NCBI RefSeq assembly: GCF_002845275.2
Contig: NZ_CP088149.1
Location: 1,608,501 to 1,672,500 of the forward strand
Reading direction: 5' to 3'
DNA: 64,000 nucleotides
Source: Pseudomonas sp. S06B 330
GTDB lineage: Bacteria; Pseudomonadota; Gammaproteobacteria; Pseudomonadales; Pseudomonadaceae
Below, one piece after another: positions 28,063 through 36,626 of this stretch (the stretch's first letter is position 1; each line of letters opens with the position of its first letter). The notes below the pieces were generated by a model that searched no databases, had not been told where the DNA came from, and was given only the letters and a program-made list of their open reading frames with translations. The translations under genes were made by a program, and so were the position numbers.

Positions 28063-28854
28063 TCAGCGGTGCGTGGCAATCCAGATCAGCAAGCCGGCCT
28101 GGAACACCGCAAAGGCCACCAGGCAAGTGATGGTAAAGCGCAGGCCGCTGTCCTCGCGGCGGTACTTGTTGACCCGTTCATCACGTTCGCGCAGTTGCGC
28201 TTCCTTTTCCTGCAAATGCTGTTCGGCCTGCTGGAGCATCTGCGCAGCATCGAGAATCTCCACGCGCTGCACCTTGTCAGTATTCCAGCCACCCTTGAGC
28301 TCACCGACCTGTACGTCGATATAGCGCCCCTTGAGGTGCTGGGCATCGGCGTATTCCACTTCCAGACCATGGCTGCGCAACAGATGGTCGCGGCGTAGGC
28401 GGGTGTCTTCGTTGAGCGCGTCCTTGCTGGCCAGGGCGGCACCTTCAACGCGGTAGTGCGACCACTTGCGCTGGGCCCAGCTCACCGCCTGGGCCAGCAA
28501 GAAACGCCCCAGGCCACGGCTCAAGGGTTCGATCTGCAGGCCGCTGTCGGGGCCGATGCGCACGCGCTTTTCCTGATGGTCAACCCAGATGTCCAGGTGA
28601 TTCTGTTCCTTGCGCACTTTCTGCCCAGGCAGTTGGATGGCCATGCGCAACAGGCTGGTGTCTTTGTTGTGGCGCTCGGCAAACCCGTACTGAACGAAGC
28701 GCAGCGGTCGTGCGCCGCTGATGCGGTCAGTTGGCAGCGGCGTCAGGCGCAGCATCTGAAAATGTTCCGGAGCAACCTCGGCCCAAGGCAGTGGGGCGGG
28801 TTCCGGCGCGGCCTCTGGGGCTTCGGGGGCTTCCTGGGGGGCGGCTTCAGTCAT
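28063..28854 (-). CDS. Membrane-anchored protein of unknown function
   Basis: This 263-residue protein has an Ala/Pro/Glu-rich N-terminus (residues 2-25), a soluble middle with no recognised motif, and a Glu/Gln-rich coiled coil (about residues 200-235: QMLQQAEQHLQEKEAQLRER). One C-terminal membrane helix follows (FTITCLVAFAVFQAGLLIWI). The arrangement suggests a tail-anchored cytoplasmic protein. The frame opens at GTG 28875; ATG 28854 is preferred, with AGAGG upstream. No family is recognised. It is tandem with the alpha/beta hydrolase gene. Confidence 0.75.
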   Translation of the reverse strand: MTEAAPQEAPEAPEAAPEPAPLPWAEVAPEHFQMLRLTPLPTDRISGARPLRFVQYGFAERHNKDTSLLRMAIQLPGQKVRKEQNHLDIWVDHQEKRVRIGPDSGLQIEPLSRGLGRFLLAQAVSWAQRKWSHYRVEGAALASKDALNEDTRLRRDHLLRSHGLEVEYADAQHLKGRYIDVQVGELKGGWNTDKVQRVEILDAAQMLQQAEQHLQEKEAQLRERDERVNKYRREDSGLRFTITCLVAFAVFQAGLLIWIATHR

Positions 28855-28960
28855 CACGGCAATCCTCTTGTGCACAGCAAGCTGGACACAATCACGATGC
28901 CAGCACCGGCTTATCGGCAGAATCGACCGGTACTGGAGGCCGAATTTCGCTGAAATTCGC

Positions 28961-29923
28961 TCAAGCAGCCGGCAGCCTGTGGATAAAGTCGACGACCTGG
29001 GTGCCTAATTCGCTGGCTTGCGGCAATTTTGGGTTGAGGTAGCTGTCACGCTGTTCACTGGCGGCTTGCGGGGCAATTCTGAGCATATGGTTCATGCCCT
29101 GGATCAGAGCCAGTTCAGCATCGGGCTTGGCCGCTTTAAGTCGTTGGGCGTTACTGACATCCACTTGTATATCGTGGGTGCCCTGGATAATCAGTGCCGG
29201 TACTTTTACCTTGGCAAACGCTGCCGCCGGGTCCTGGCGCAGTAATGAAATCAGGTAAGGCTGGACTGACGGGCGAAACACGTCCTGTAACGGACCGGGA
29301 ATATCGACAGCCATACGTCCGGCTTTGAGGTTGTCCAGTATGTGCAGGACACGTTGTTTGTAGCGCGACGGGACTTGTCCGGCCAGTTGCGCACGAAACA
29401 CCTCATCAATCGGCCGTCCGCTACCGGCCACGCTGATCACCGCGCTGGCGCCACTGTCTGGTGCAGCCAGGCTGGCAATCAACGCGCCTTCACTGTGTCC
29501 CAGCAGGATCAATGGACCGAAACGCGGGTCAGCCTTGAGTGCTTGACTCCAGGCCACGGCATCGGCGACGTAACGCTCCACCGTCAGGTCGCGTTCGTCC
29601 GGGGTCGCCGCTCGGCTGGCGGCCACGCCGCGCTTATCGAAACGTACGCTGGCGATGCGGTTCTTGGCCAGCACCAGCGCCAACTGCCGGAGGTTGTCGG
29701 TGTGGGCACCGTCCGGGCTGTTGCCGTTGCGGTCGGTCGGACCTGAACCGGGGATGATCAGCACCACCGGCGGTGGCTGCTCGGTGCGCGGCAACAGCAA
29801 ACTGCCGTAGAGCATACCGCTGCCGGTGTCTAGGCTGATCGGCCGTTGCAGCACAGTGGGGGCGGCGGCCTGGACCAGGCCGCTGAACAGTAGAGCGATT
29901 ACTGCAAAGACGCGCAACATCAT
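28961..29923 (-). CDS. Secreted alpha/beta-hydrolase
   Basis: This 320-residue protein has a signal peptide (MLRVFAVIALLFSGLVQAAA) and an alpha/beta-hydrolase fold. VVLIIPGSGPTDRNG is the oxyanion-side motif, LILLGHSEGALIASL holds the nucleophile Ser, IIQGTHDIQVD holds the Asp, and INHM-like GMNHMLRIA carries the probable catalytic His. It probably acts on esters in the periplasm; the substrate is unknown. It is divergent from aroC, with about 130 bases for both promoters. Confidence 0.88.
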   Translation of the reverse strand: MMLRVFAVIALLFSGLVQAAAPTVLQRPISLDTGSGMLYGSLLLPRTEQPPPVVLIIPGSGPTDRNGNSPDGAHTDNLRQLALVLAKNRIASVRFDKRGVAASRAATPDERDLTVERYVADAVAWSQALKADPRFGPLILLGHSEGALIASLAAPDSGASAVISVAGSGRPIDEVFRAQLAGQVPSRYKQRVLHILDNLKAGRMAVDIPGPLQDVFRPSVQPYLISLLRQDPAAAFAKVKVPALIIQGTHDIQVDVSNAQRLKAAKPDAELALIQGMNHMLRIAPQAASEQRDSYLNPKLPQASELGTQVVDFIHRLPAA

Positions 29924-30056
29924 CAGGCCACTATCGAGGAGATGGCAGTTGGACCGAGGTCTGCGCAGAAGGTTCGCTGTCAGGGATGAACTGAATGGTT
30001 AGCCTGCGTATACTGGCGGCCTTGTTCAAATCAGGCTGATTCGCGGAGCGTCCTGC

Positions 30057-31148
30057 ATGTCCGGCAATACCTACGGCAAGCTGTTCACTGTCACCACCGC
30101 TGGCGAAAGCCATGGTCCGGCGTTGGTCGCCATTGTCGACGGCTGTCCGCCGGGCCTGGAAATTTCCCTGGCTGACTTGCAGCACGACCTTGACCGGCGC
30201 AAGCCCGGCACCAGCCGGCACACCACGCAGCGCCAGGAAGCCGATGAAGTCGAAATCCTCTCCGGCGTTTTCGAAGGGCGCACCACCGGTTGTTCGATTG
30301 GTCTGCTGATTCGCAACACCGACCAGAAGTCCAAGGACTACTCGGCAATCAAAGACCTGTTTCGTCCGGCCCACGCCGACTACACCTACCACCACAAGTA
30401 CGGTGAGCGTGACTACCGTGGCGGTGGCCGCAGCTCGGCGCGGGAAACCGCCATGCGCGTGGCCGCAGGTGCCATTGCCAAGAAATACCTGGCCAGCCAG
30501 GGCATTCGCATTCGTGGGTACATGAGCCAGCTTGGGCCCATCGAGATCCCCTTCAAAACCTGGGACTCGGTTGAGCAGAACGCGTTCTTCAGCCCCGACC
30601 CGGACAAGGTGCCGGAGCTGGAAGCCTACATGGACCAATTGCGTCGCGATCAGGATTCGGTCGGGGCGAAAATCACAGTGGTTGCTGAAGGCGTCATGCC
30701 TGGCCTGGGCGAGCCGATTTTCGACCGTCTGGATGCCGAACTGGCCCATGCCTTGATGAGCATCAACGCCGTCAAGGGCGTCGAGATCGGTGCAGGTTTC
30801 GCCAGTGTGGCGCAACGTGGCACCGAGCACCGTGACGAGATGACGCCGCAAGGTTTCCTCAGCAACAACGCTGGCGGTATTCTCGGCGGGATTTCCTCCG
30901 GTCAGCCGATTGTCGCCCACCTGGCCTTGAAGCCGACCTCAAGCATCACCACCCCCGGTCGTTCGATCGATGTCGATGGCAACCCGGTGGAGGTGATCAC
31001 CAAGGGCCGTCACGACCCGTGCGTGGGTATCCGTGCCACGCCAATTGCCGAAGCGATGATGGCGATCGTGCTGATGGATCACCTGTTGCGTCATCGCGGC
31101 CAGAATGCCGATGTTCGAGTGACCACGCCGGTGCTGGGTCAGCTGTAA
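30057..31148 (+). CDS. aroC: Chorismate synthase
   Basis: AroC removes phosphate from EPSP to give chorismate, needing reduced FMN, as the last shikimate-pathway step. The 363 residues show all three family signatures: [18 protein letters not shown] at the N-terminus, [20 protein letters not shown] near residue 122, and the C-terminal [17 protein letters not shown]. The ATG at 30057 follows GCGGAG. It is followed after 38 bases by an MFS gene and the dioxygenase homologue in the same direction. Confidence 0.97.
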   Translation: MSGNTYGKLFTVTTAGESHGPALVAIVDGCPPGLEISLADLQHDLDRRKPGTSRHTTQRQEADEVEILSGVFEGRTTGCSIGLLIRNTDQKSKDYSAIKDLFRPAHADYTYHHKYGERDYRGGGRSSARETAMRVAAGAIAKKYLASQGIRIRGYMSQLGPIEIPFKTWDSVEQNAFFSPDPDKVPELEAYMDQLRRDQDSVGAKITVVAEGVMPGLGEPIFDRLDAELAHALMSINAVKGVEIGAGFASVAQRGTEHRDEMTPQGFLSNNAGGILGGISSGQPIVAHLALKPTSSITTPGRSIDVDGNPVEVITKGRHDPCVGIRATPIAEAMMAIVLMDHLLRHRGQNADVRVTTPVLGQL

Positions 31149-31186
31149 TGCCGTCACCTGGCATGTGCGCCGCGGCCTATTGAGCC

Positions 31187-32332
31187 GTGGCGCCGATTCC
31201 CTACTGGCGGTTGTCCAGCTTTTACCTGTTCTACTTCGCCTTGCTCGGTGCTACAGCGCCTTTCCTGGCGCTGTATTTTCATCACCTGGGTTTTTCCAGC
31301 GCGCGCATTGGCGAGTTGGTCGCCATCCCCATGCTGATGCGTTGCGTCGCGCCCAATCTGTGGGGCTGGCTCGGTGACCGCAGTGGCCGGCGCCTGCTGA
31401 TCGTGCGCCTTGGGGCGCTGTCGACGCTGTTGAGTTTCTCACTGATTTTTTACGCCAAGAGTTATGCCTGGCTGGCGTTGGTGATGGCCTTGCATGCGTT
31501 CTTCTGGCACGCCGTGCTGCCACAGTTCGAGGTGATTACCCTGGCGCACCTGCAGGGGCAGACCGCCCGGTACAGCCAGATCCGCCTGTGGGGTTCGATT
31601 GGTTTCATTCTCACCGTGGTCGGTCTGGGGCGGCTGTTTGACTGGCTAAGTCTGGATGTCTACCCGATGGCGCTAGTGATCATCATGGCGGGCATTGTCC
31701 TGGCCAGCCTCTGGGTCCCCAACGCTCAGCCGCCCGGGCAGAACGAGCGAAGTGGCGGTGGTTTTCTCAAGCAACTGAGCAGTCCCGGCGTGGCGGCGTT
31801 CTACGTGTGTGTGGCGTTGATGCAGCTCAGTCATGGGCCGTACTACACCTTTCTGACGCTGCACCTGGAGCAATTGGGCTATAGCCGTGGAGTGATCGGC
31901 ATGCTTTGGGCGCTGGGCGTGGTTGCTGAAGTGTTGATGTTCCTGGCCATGAGCTGGATCCTCGCACGGGTCTCGCTGCGCCGGGTGCTGATGGCCAGTT
32001 TCGCCTTGGCGGCCTTGCGCTGGCTGCTACTCGGCAATTTTGCCGACCAACTTTGGGTGCTGTTGTTCGCTCAGGTCTTGCATGCCGCCACGTTCGGCAG
32101 CTTCCATGCCGCCGCCATCGCTTTTGTACAACGCAGTTTTGCTGCCCGCCAGCAAGGTCAGGGCCAAGCCTTGTATGCGGCTCTGGCCGGCACTGGCGGT
32201 GCCTTGGGTGCACTATATTCCGGCTACAGCTGGAACCTGTTGGGCGCCACTACCACCTTTAGTATTGCCAGCGTCGCAGCGTTGGCTGCAGCCGTTATCA
32301 TTGCGACCCGAATGAAAGAAGCCCAGCCATAG
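31187..32332 (+). CDS. MFS transporter (phenylpropionate-permease-like group)
   Basis: This 381-residue protein has about twelve membrane segments. It starts IPYWRLSSFYLFYFALLGAT, followed by ALYFHHLGFSSARIGEL and WGWLGDRSGRRLLIVRLGA (MFS loop 2-3 motif). This opening is typical of the MFS_1_like/HcaT group. GTG 31187 is the start; no good Shine-Dalgarno is visible, so translation may depend on aroC readthrough. In Pseudomonas an MFS gene commonly follows aroC. The substrate is unknown. Confidence 0.88.
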   Translation: MAPIPYWRLSSFYLFYFALLGATAPFLALYFHHLGFSSARIGELVAIPMLMRCVAPNLWGWLGDRSGRRLLIVRLGALSTLLSFSLIFYAKSYAWLALVMALHAFFWHAVLPQFEVITLAHLQGQTARYSQIRLWGSIGFILTVVGLGRLFDWLSLDVYPMALVIIMAGIVLASLWVPNAQPPGQNERSGGGFLKQLSSPGVAAFYVCVALMQLSHGPYYTFLTLHLEQLGYSRGVIGMLWALGVVAEVLMFLAMSWILARVSLRRVLMASFALAALRWLLLGNFADQLWVLLFAQVLHAATFGSFHAAAIAFVQRSFAARQQGQGQALYAALAGTGGALGALYSGYSWNLLGATTTFSIASVAALAAAVIIATRMKEAQP

Positions 32333-32344
32333 GAATTGCCGCTG

Positions 32345-32863
32345 ATGAGCAGCCTGACCGTTTACCACCAGTCCACCCCTGATATTCCCAACAAGGTCCT
32401 GACCCACCTTGAGGACATCACCGCCACCCTCGCTGAGCAGGGCGTGCGCTTTGAACGGTGGCAAGCCGATGCGCCGATCCAGCCGGGCGCCAATGATGAG
32501 CAGGTGATTGGCGCTTACCAGCAGCGCATTGATGCATTGATGGCCGAGCGTGGTTATCAGCAAGTTGATGTGTGCCACGAAGCGGCAGCCGGCCTCCTCG
32601 ATGAACATACCCGTGCTGAAGACCTGGTGCGCTTCTTCGCAGCCGGTCGTGGGTTGTTTACCCTGCACATCGAGGATTATCTCTACGCCGTGTTGTGCGA
32701 GAAGGGCGATCTGATTGTGGTGCCGGCAGGGGCCAAACACTGGCTCGATATGGGCGAAGAGCCGCGTTTCGTCGCGATCCGGTTGTTCAACCAGGCACCT
32801 GATCAGGTTGCCAGCTTCACCGGCGACCAGATCGCTGAGGCTTTTCCCCGGCTGGACGACTGA
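32345..32863 (+). CDS. Acireductone dioxygenase (ARD) homologue lacking two metal ligands
   Basis: This 172-residue cupin is clearly related to MtnD acireductone dioxygenase of methionine salvage: SSLTVYHQSTPDIPNKVLTH, RFERWQAD, FFAAGRGLFTLHI, CEKGDLIVVPAGAKHWLDMG, FVAIRLFNQ and FPRLDD. The metal site should read H-x-H-x-x-x-E, as in EHxHGEDE. Here it reads EHTRAEDL, so the second His is Arg and the Glu is Leu; I checked the codons. The distal His in KHW remains. A few residues just before the site are also missing compared with normal MtnD. mtnB and mtnC are not adjacent. It may be inactive or have a new role. ATG 32345 is preferred over TTG 32336. Confidence 0.85.
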   Translation: MSSLTVYHQSTPDIPNKVLTHLEDITATLAEQGVRFERWQADAPIQPGANDEQVIGAYQQRIDALMAERGYQQVDVCHEAAAGLLDEHTRAEDLVRFFAAGRGLFTLHIEDYLYAVLCEKGDLIVVPAGAKHWLDMGEEPRFVAIRLFNQAPDQVASFTGDQIAEAFPRLDD

Positions 32864-32886
32864 CAAACAGCGCAGCAACACGCGCT

Positions 32887-32972
32887 GTAGCCGCTGCCGA
32901 GGCACGAGGCAGCCATCGACTGCAGGGCAGTCGCAACTCGGACACCTCGTTGGGCCTGACGGCAGCGGCTAC
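32887..32972. repeat. Palindromic intergenic repeat with 13-bp arms
   Basis: GTAGCCGCTGCCG (32887-32899) and CGGCAGCGGCTAC (32960-32972) are perfect reverse complements around a 60-base centre with further internal pairing (CGAGGCACGAGGC). It lies between two convergent genes, like a REP variant. Confidence 0.75.
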
Positions 32973-32986
32973 CAGGGGCGTTAGTC

Positions 32987-33259
32987 TCAACGATAGGTCG
33001 GCAAGGCAAACCGCTGCTGGCTCTGCAGCATCGAAATCACCGGCAGTTCGCTGGCTTGCTCAGCCAGGTCACGGCGAATCGCACTGATCGCCCAGGACAG
33101 CTGCTCGGCGCTGTGCAGTTGCGCATAAGAAAGGCAGCGCTTGGTCTGCACGCCATCGGCAGCGCGCAAGGTCAGCAGAATGCCGCCGTCGGGGCGCGCC
33201 TGAGTGGTGACATCGTAGGCAGAGAATACCGAGGCGAATTTTTCCTGGATGAGGTCCAT
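32987..33259 (-). CDS. DUF3509 family protein
   Basis: This 90-residue soluble protein begins MDLIQEKFASVFSAYDVTTQ, followed by PDGGILLTLRAADG, and a helical half (YAQLHSAEQLSWAISAIRRD). It matches my memory of the Pseudomonas-restricted DUF3509 family; function unknown. CAGGAGC lies about 5 bases upstream of the ATG. It is divergent from the ankyrin gene across a 273-base intergenic region with unusual repeats. Confidence 0.8.
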   Translation of the reverse strand: MDLIQEKFASVFSAYDVTTQARPDGGILLTLRAADGVQTKRCLSYAQLHSAEQLSWAISAIRRDLAEQASELPVISMLQSQQRFALPTYR

Positions 33260-33380
33260 ATCAGCTCCTGACTGTTAGTGGCAGACATGGAGTAATAGGT
33301 GCAGCGACCGTGCCAGTCTTTTTTTTAATTAAAATACTTAAAAATCAATAAGTTAGAATAAATTTTTGTAAGTGGTACCG

Positions 33381-33422
33381 TGCATTCTGCATGGTCGTGC
33401 AATTTGCACAGTGCATTTTGCA
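33381..33422. promoter_or_regulatory. Three TGCA-N3-TGCA palindromes: candidate operator
   Basis: TGCATTCTGCA (33381-33391), TGCAATTTGCA (33398-33408) and TGCATTTTGCA (33412-33422) are clustered in the 273-base divergent region. Just to the left (33316-33370) is a strongly AT-rich tract. The cluster looks like multiple sites for one dimeric regulator; which one is not known. Confidence 0.5.
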
Positions 33423-33532
33423 GGTTTGCCCAGCCAATAGATTTCCTCTGTCGGGGCGATGACTTATCCACAGTTGACCCCGCGCGCTCACTGACAAAGA
33501 CTTGGGCTTTTCCGGCAGCCAGGAGGTTCCCC

Positions 33533-34057
33533 ATGTCCGACCAACGTAGCCCAACGCCTATGAATGATGATGAAGCCGCAGCCTTTGCTGAGGAGGTCTT
33601 CGACCGGGCGCGCAATGGCGATGCCGACATGCTTGGCCGTTTGCTCGACAAGGGACTGCCGGTCAATCTGCGCAACGGCAACGGCGATACCTTGCTGATG
33701 CTTGCCAGTTACCACGGGCATCTCGACGCGGTACGGGTGCTGCTGGCCCATGGCGCGGATCCGCAGATGGCCAACGACAAAGGCCAGTTGCCTATCGCCG
33801 GGGCGGCGTTCAAAGGTAATCTGGCGATGATTGAACTGTTGGTCGAGCAGGGCGCCCAGGTCGATGGCACGTCCGCCGATGGTCGCACCGCCCTGATGCT
33901 GGCTGCCATGTTCAACCGCACCGCGATCGTCGAGTACCTGTTGGGTCAGGGTGCCAATCCAGCGCACCGCGATGCTCAAGGTACCACGCCGCTAGCCGCT
34001 GCCCAGACCATGGGTGCCGCCGATACCGCCGCGCAATTGCAAGCGCTGGCCGGCTAA
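33533..34057 (+). CDS. Ankyrin-repeat protein (AnkB-like)
   Basis: This 174-residue protein is made mostly of ankyrin repeats: NGNGDTLLMLASYHGHLDAV, DKGQLPIAGAAFKGNLAMIE, DGRTALMLAAMFNRTAIVEY and DAQGTTPLAAAQTMGAAD. It resembles Pseudomonas AnkB, which assists a catalase, but no catalase gene is next to it here. No export signal is visible, so it is probably cytoplasmic. AGGAGG lies 5-10 bases upstream of the ATG, a strong site; the longer frame to 33380 has none. Confidence 0.9.
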   Translation: MSDQRSPTPMNDDEAAAFAEEVFDRARNGDADMLGRLLDKGLPVNLRNGNGDTLLMLASYHGHLDAVRVLLAHGADPQMANDKGQLPIAGAAFKGNLAMIELLVEQGAQVDGTSADGRTALMLAAMFNRTAIVEYLLGQGANPAHRDAQGTTPLAAAQTMGAADTAAQLQALAG

Positions 34058-34117
34058 CCCTAAGGGGCCTTTTGCGGCTATCCTTGGCGACTTTTTTCAG
34101 TGTCGCAGGGCCCCTTC

Positions 34118-34648
34118 ATGAAATCCCAACTGGTCGAACTCATCGGCAAAATCAGCGCTGGTTGCCTGCGCGAAGAAGACATCGCGCGCATCGCCGACGA
34201 AGCCGCCCAAGCCTATGCCGACCCGCAAGCCTTCCTCGCCGCCAACCCGGATATCAACTACGACGACAGCTTCCCGATCCCGCTGGGGGAATGGGTCGTC
34301 GTCGGCAGCTTGCCAGACACGGTGCTGTTCCAGGCCGACACCTACCAGGACCTGTTCGCCCAGATCGTCGACTCCTTCGACAAGAGCGTGGCCTTCAACC
34401 TCAAGCCCAAGCAATTGGCCAAGGTCGAGCCATTGACCGCCCTCAACCGGATCCAGGTACAGATGGGGGCGATGAACAAGGAGGCCGGCGGCTATGTGCT
34501 GATGAACTTCAGCCAGTTGCTCGATGATGAGCTGCAGATGGTCATGGTCGGCGGCAACGATGTGCCGCGCGTACTGGCGTTGTGCGCCGAGGTGGGGATT
34601 GTCGCAGCGCCTGCACTGGAAGCGCTGCGGGTGGCGGTACACGTTTAA
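34118..34648 (+). CDS. Conserved protein of unknown function
   Basis: This 176-residue soluble protein shows AANPDINYDDSFPIPLGEWV near residue 45, a segment around VAFNLKPKQLAKVEPLTALN and a C-terminal GGNDVPRVLALCAEVGI. I recognise no motif or family. The frame opens 18 bases earlier but ATG 34118 (MKSQLVELI) is the natural start. Its stop overlaps the stop of the ZIP transporter gene by 4 bases, tail to tail. Confidence 0.75.
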   Translation: MKSQLVELIGKISAGCLREEDIARIADEAAQAYADPQAFLAANPDINYDDSFPIPLGEWVVVGSLPDTVLFQADTYQDLFAQIVDSFDKSVAFNLKPKQLAKVEPLTALNRIQVQMGAMNKEAGGYVLMNFSQLLDDELQMVMVGGNDVPRVLALCAEVGIVAAPALEALRVAVHV

Positions 34649-35586
34649 CCGAGGGCGGTGTCGAGGAACATCATCACCGCAAAGCCGCCCATCAGACCGA
34701 GGGTCGCTGAGGTCTGGTGGCCGTTGCGGTGGGTTTCCGGGATCACCTCGTGGGAGACCACGAAGATCATCGCGCCAGCCGCCAGGCCCATGCTCACCGG
34801 GTAGGCGATGGCAAAACCGGTGGAAATCCCCAGGCCTATGACTGCGCCGATTGGCTCCATCAGCCCGGAGCCGATCGCTACCAAGGCGGCTTTCAACGTC
34901 GAAAGCCCCGTAGCACGCAGGGCCAGGGCCACGGCCAGGCCTTCAGGAATGTCTTGAATGGCGATGGCACTGGTCAGCGGTAGACCCACATTAAGGTCGC
35001 CGTTGGCAAAGCTGACGCCGATGGCCATACCCTCGGGGAGGTTGTGCAGGGTGATTGCCAGCACGAACAACCAGACTCGGTTGATACGTTCAGCCTGCGG
35101 CCCGCAGGGGCCGGTACTCTCATGTTCGTGAGGGGTAAAGCGGTCAAGGCCAAGCATCAGCAGCACGCCCAAGCCCATGCCTACCACCACTGTCAGCGCT
35201 GCGTAGGGACCACTGCCGGTAATTTCGCGCGCGGCATCGAGCCCCGGCAGAATCAGCGAGAACGAGCTGGCGGCGAGCATCATCCCGGCGGCAAAGCCGA
35301 GCATCACATCCTGGCTGCGTGCACTGACTTCGCGTAACACCACCGCCATGATTGCGCCTAACGCCGTCGCAGCAAACCCAGCCAAACCACCCAGCATGGC
35401 CATGTGCAGGTTTTCTTGGTGATCACCCTGCACGGCATTCCAGGCGCTGGCCATCAACAAGCCAAGCACCGCCAGTAGACTCAGGCCCAGCCCGGCGCTC
35501 AGCCAAGGGGTGCTTTGTGCCTGGTGCAACCAGGCGTTCCAGAGTGATACCTGGGCAGGGCCACTGGAGCTTTGAGCGGGGGGCAT
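34645..35586 (-). CDS. ZIP-family divalent metal transporter
   Basis: This 313-residue membrane protein has about eight helices and the ZIP metal-site motifs: LHNLPEGMAIGVSFANGD in helix 4 and AIQDIPEGLAVALALRATG in helix 5. An acidic/His-rich loop (DRFTPHEHEST) lies between helices 3 and 4. It probably imports zinc or a related divalent ion, as ZupT does. VSHEVIPETHRNGHQ near the end is also typical of the GufA-like branch. A region of about 40 residues precedes the first helix. Confidence 0.92.
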   Translation of the reverse strand: MPPAQSSSGPAQVSLWNAWLHQAQSTPWLSAGLGLSLLAVLGLLMASAWNAVQGDHQENLHMAMLGGLAGFAATALGAIMAVVLREVSARSQDVMLGFAAGMMLAASSFSLILPGLDAAREITGSGPYAALTVVVGMGLGVLLMLGLDRFTPHEHESTGPCGPQAERINRVWLFVLAITLHNLPEGMAIGVSFANGDLNVGLPLTSAIAIQDIPEGLAVALALRATGLSTLKAALVAIGSGLMEPIGAVIGLGISTGFAIAYPVSMGLAAGAMIFVVSHEVIPETHRNGHQTSATLGLMGGFAVMMFLDTALG

Positions 35587-35714
35587 ATAAACCTCACTGA
35601 ATCAAATCGATGCCTGGAGTCTAACCAGTGCGTTCGCGGCGCGGCCAACGAATAGCTTCTATTGGACTCATAGCCAGCTATCCTTGGGGCAAACTTGATC
35701 AAGGGAGCGACAGC

Positions 35715-35906
35715 ATGGGTTCGACATTCAATGGCCTGGTAGGCCTGATAATCTTCGCACTGGATATCTGGGCCATTATCAATGTGGTTAAAAGCGGTGC
35801 CAGCATGGGCAGCAAGATCCTCTGGATCCTGTTGATTGTGTTACTGCCGGTGCTTGGCTTGATTATCTGGGCGATTGCCGGGCCACGAGGGGATGTGCGG
35901 ATGTAG
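35715..35906 (+). CDS. Small membrane protein with a PLD-nuclease N-terminal (PLDc_N) domain
   Basis: This 63-residue protein has two membrane helices (FNGLVGLIIFALDIWAIINVV and ILWILLIVLLPVLGLIIWAI) and the tail GPRG. The D-W-A-I...K-x-L-W...P-x-G...W pattern is that of stand-alone PLDc_N proteins. Function unknown. AGGGAG lies 5-10 bases before ATG 35715; the upstream frame to 35628 is not used. Confidence 0.85.
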   Translation: MGSTFNGLVGLIIFALDIWAIINVVKSGASMGSKILWILLIVLLPVLGLIIWAIAGPRGDVRM

Positions 35907-35918
35907 ATTGGTCCACAC

Positions 35919-36392
35919 TTAAATCAACCACGCGCCCTCAAGCTCCAGTAGCATCTGCTTGCGCTCCACGCCACCGGCATACCCGGTCAGGGTGCCATTG
36001 CTGCCGATGACCCGATGGCAGGGCACGATGATCGCGATCGGGTTGGCGCCATTGGCGGTACCGACCGCCCGCACGGCGCGTGGCCGGCCGATTTGCTGCG
36101 CCAGGTCTCCATAGCTGCAAGTGGTACCGTAGGGTATGCGCTGCAAGGCGTGCCAGACTTCATGCTGAAACGGCGTTCCTACGGGGGCTAGCTTCACCTC
36201 GAACTGTTCGCGCGTGCCGGCAAAGTATTCGTCCAACTGCTGGGCCACTTCATCCAGTTGATGCGACGCTGGCTGCCATGACACGGGCAGCTCCCACGGT
36301 TGTGCAGCATCCATGTGCAGCAGGTGCAGGCCCTGCGCGTCACCGGCCAGCAACAGCGGGCCAAGTGGGCTGGGTAGGTAGCGGTAATACAT
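35919..36392 (-). CDS. ogt: Methylated-DNA--protein-cysteine methyltransferase (Ogt type)
   Basis: This protein removes alkyl groups from O6-alkylguanine in DNA onto its own Cys, a suicide repair reaction. About 157 residues: N-terminal YYRYLPSPLGPLLLAGD, GTPFQHEVWHALQRIPYGTTCSYGDLAQ (helix-turn-helix part) and the acceptor site IIVPCHRVIGSNGTLTGYAGG near the end. The frame extends to a TTG at 36425; ATG 36392 (MYYRYLPS) is preferred, though the RBS is weak. It converges with the small PLDc_N gene. Confidence 0.92.
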   Translation of the reverse strand: MYYRYLPSPLGPLLLAGDAQGLHLLHMDAAQPWELPVSWQPASHQLDEVAQQLDEYFAGTREQFEVKLAPVGTPFQHEVWHALQRIPYGTTCSYGDLAQQIGRPRAVRAVGTANGANPIAIIVPCHRVIGSNGTLTGYAGGVERKQMLLELEGAWLI

Positions 36393-36626
36393 GGCGTGAC
36401 GCCCTGAACGATGAACCAATGACAACGATACCGTAAGCCTGGCTTGTCATCTTCGGTAACTTAAGCGCCCTGTCGGACAACGAAATTTTCACATTCGATT
36501 ATGGAAAATCCGCGCGCGCAATTATCCGTTCGCCGAATGGCCGTGCATTACCCTCGGGTTTAGTGCACATTTGCCGATTCGTTTTTTCGCCTTCTTTGAA
36601 TCTGAATCCTAGGGATCTTCCAATCC

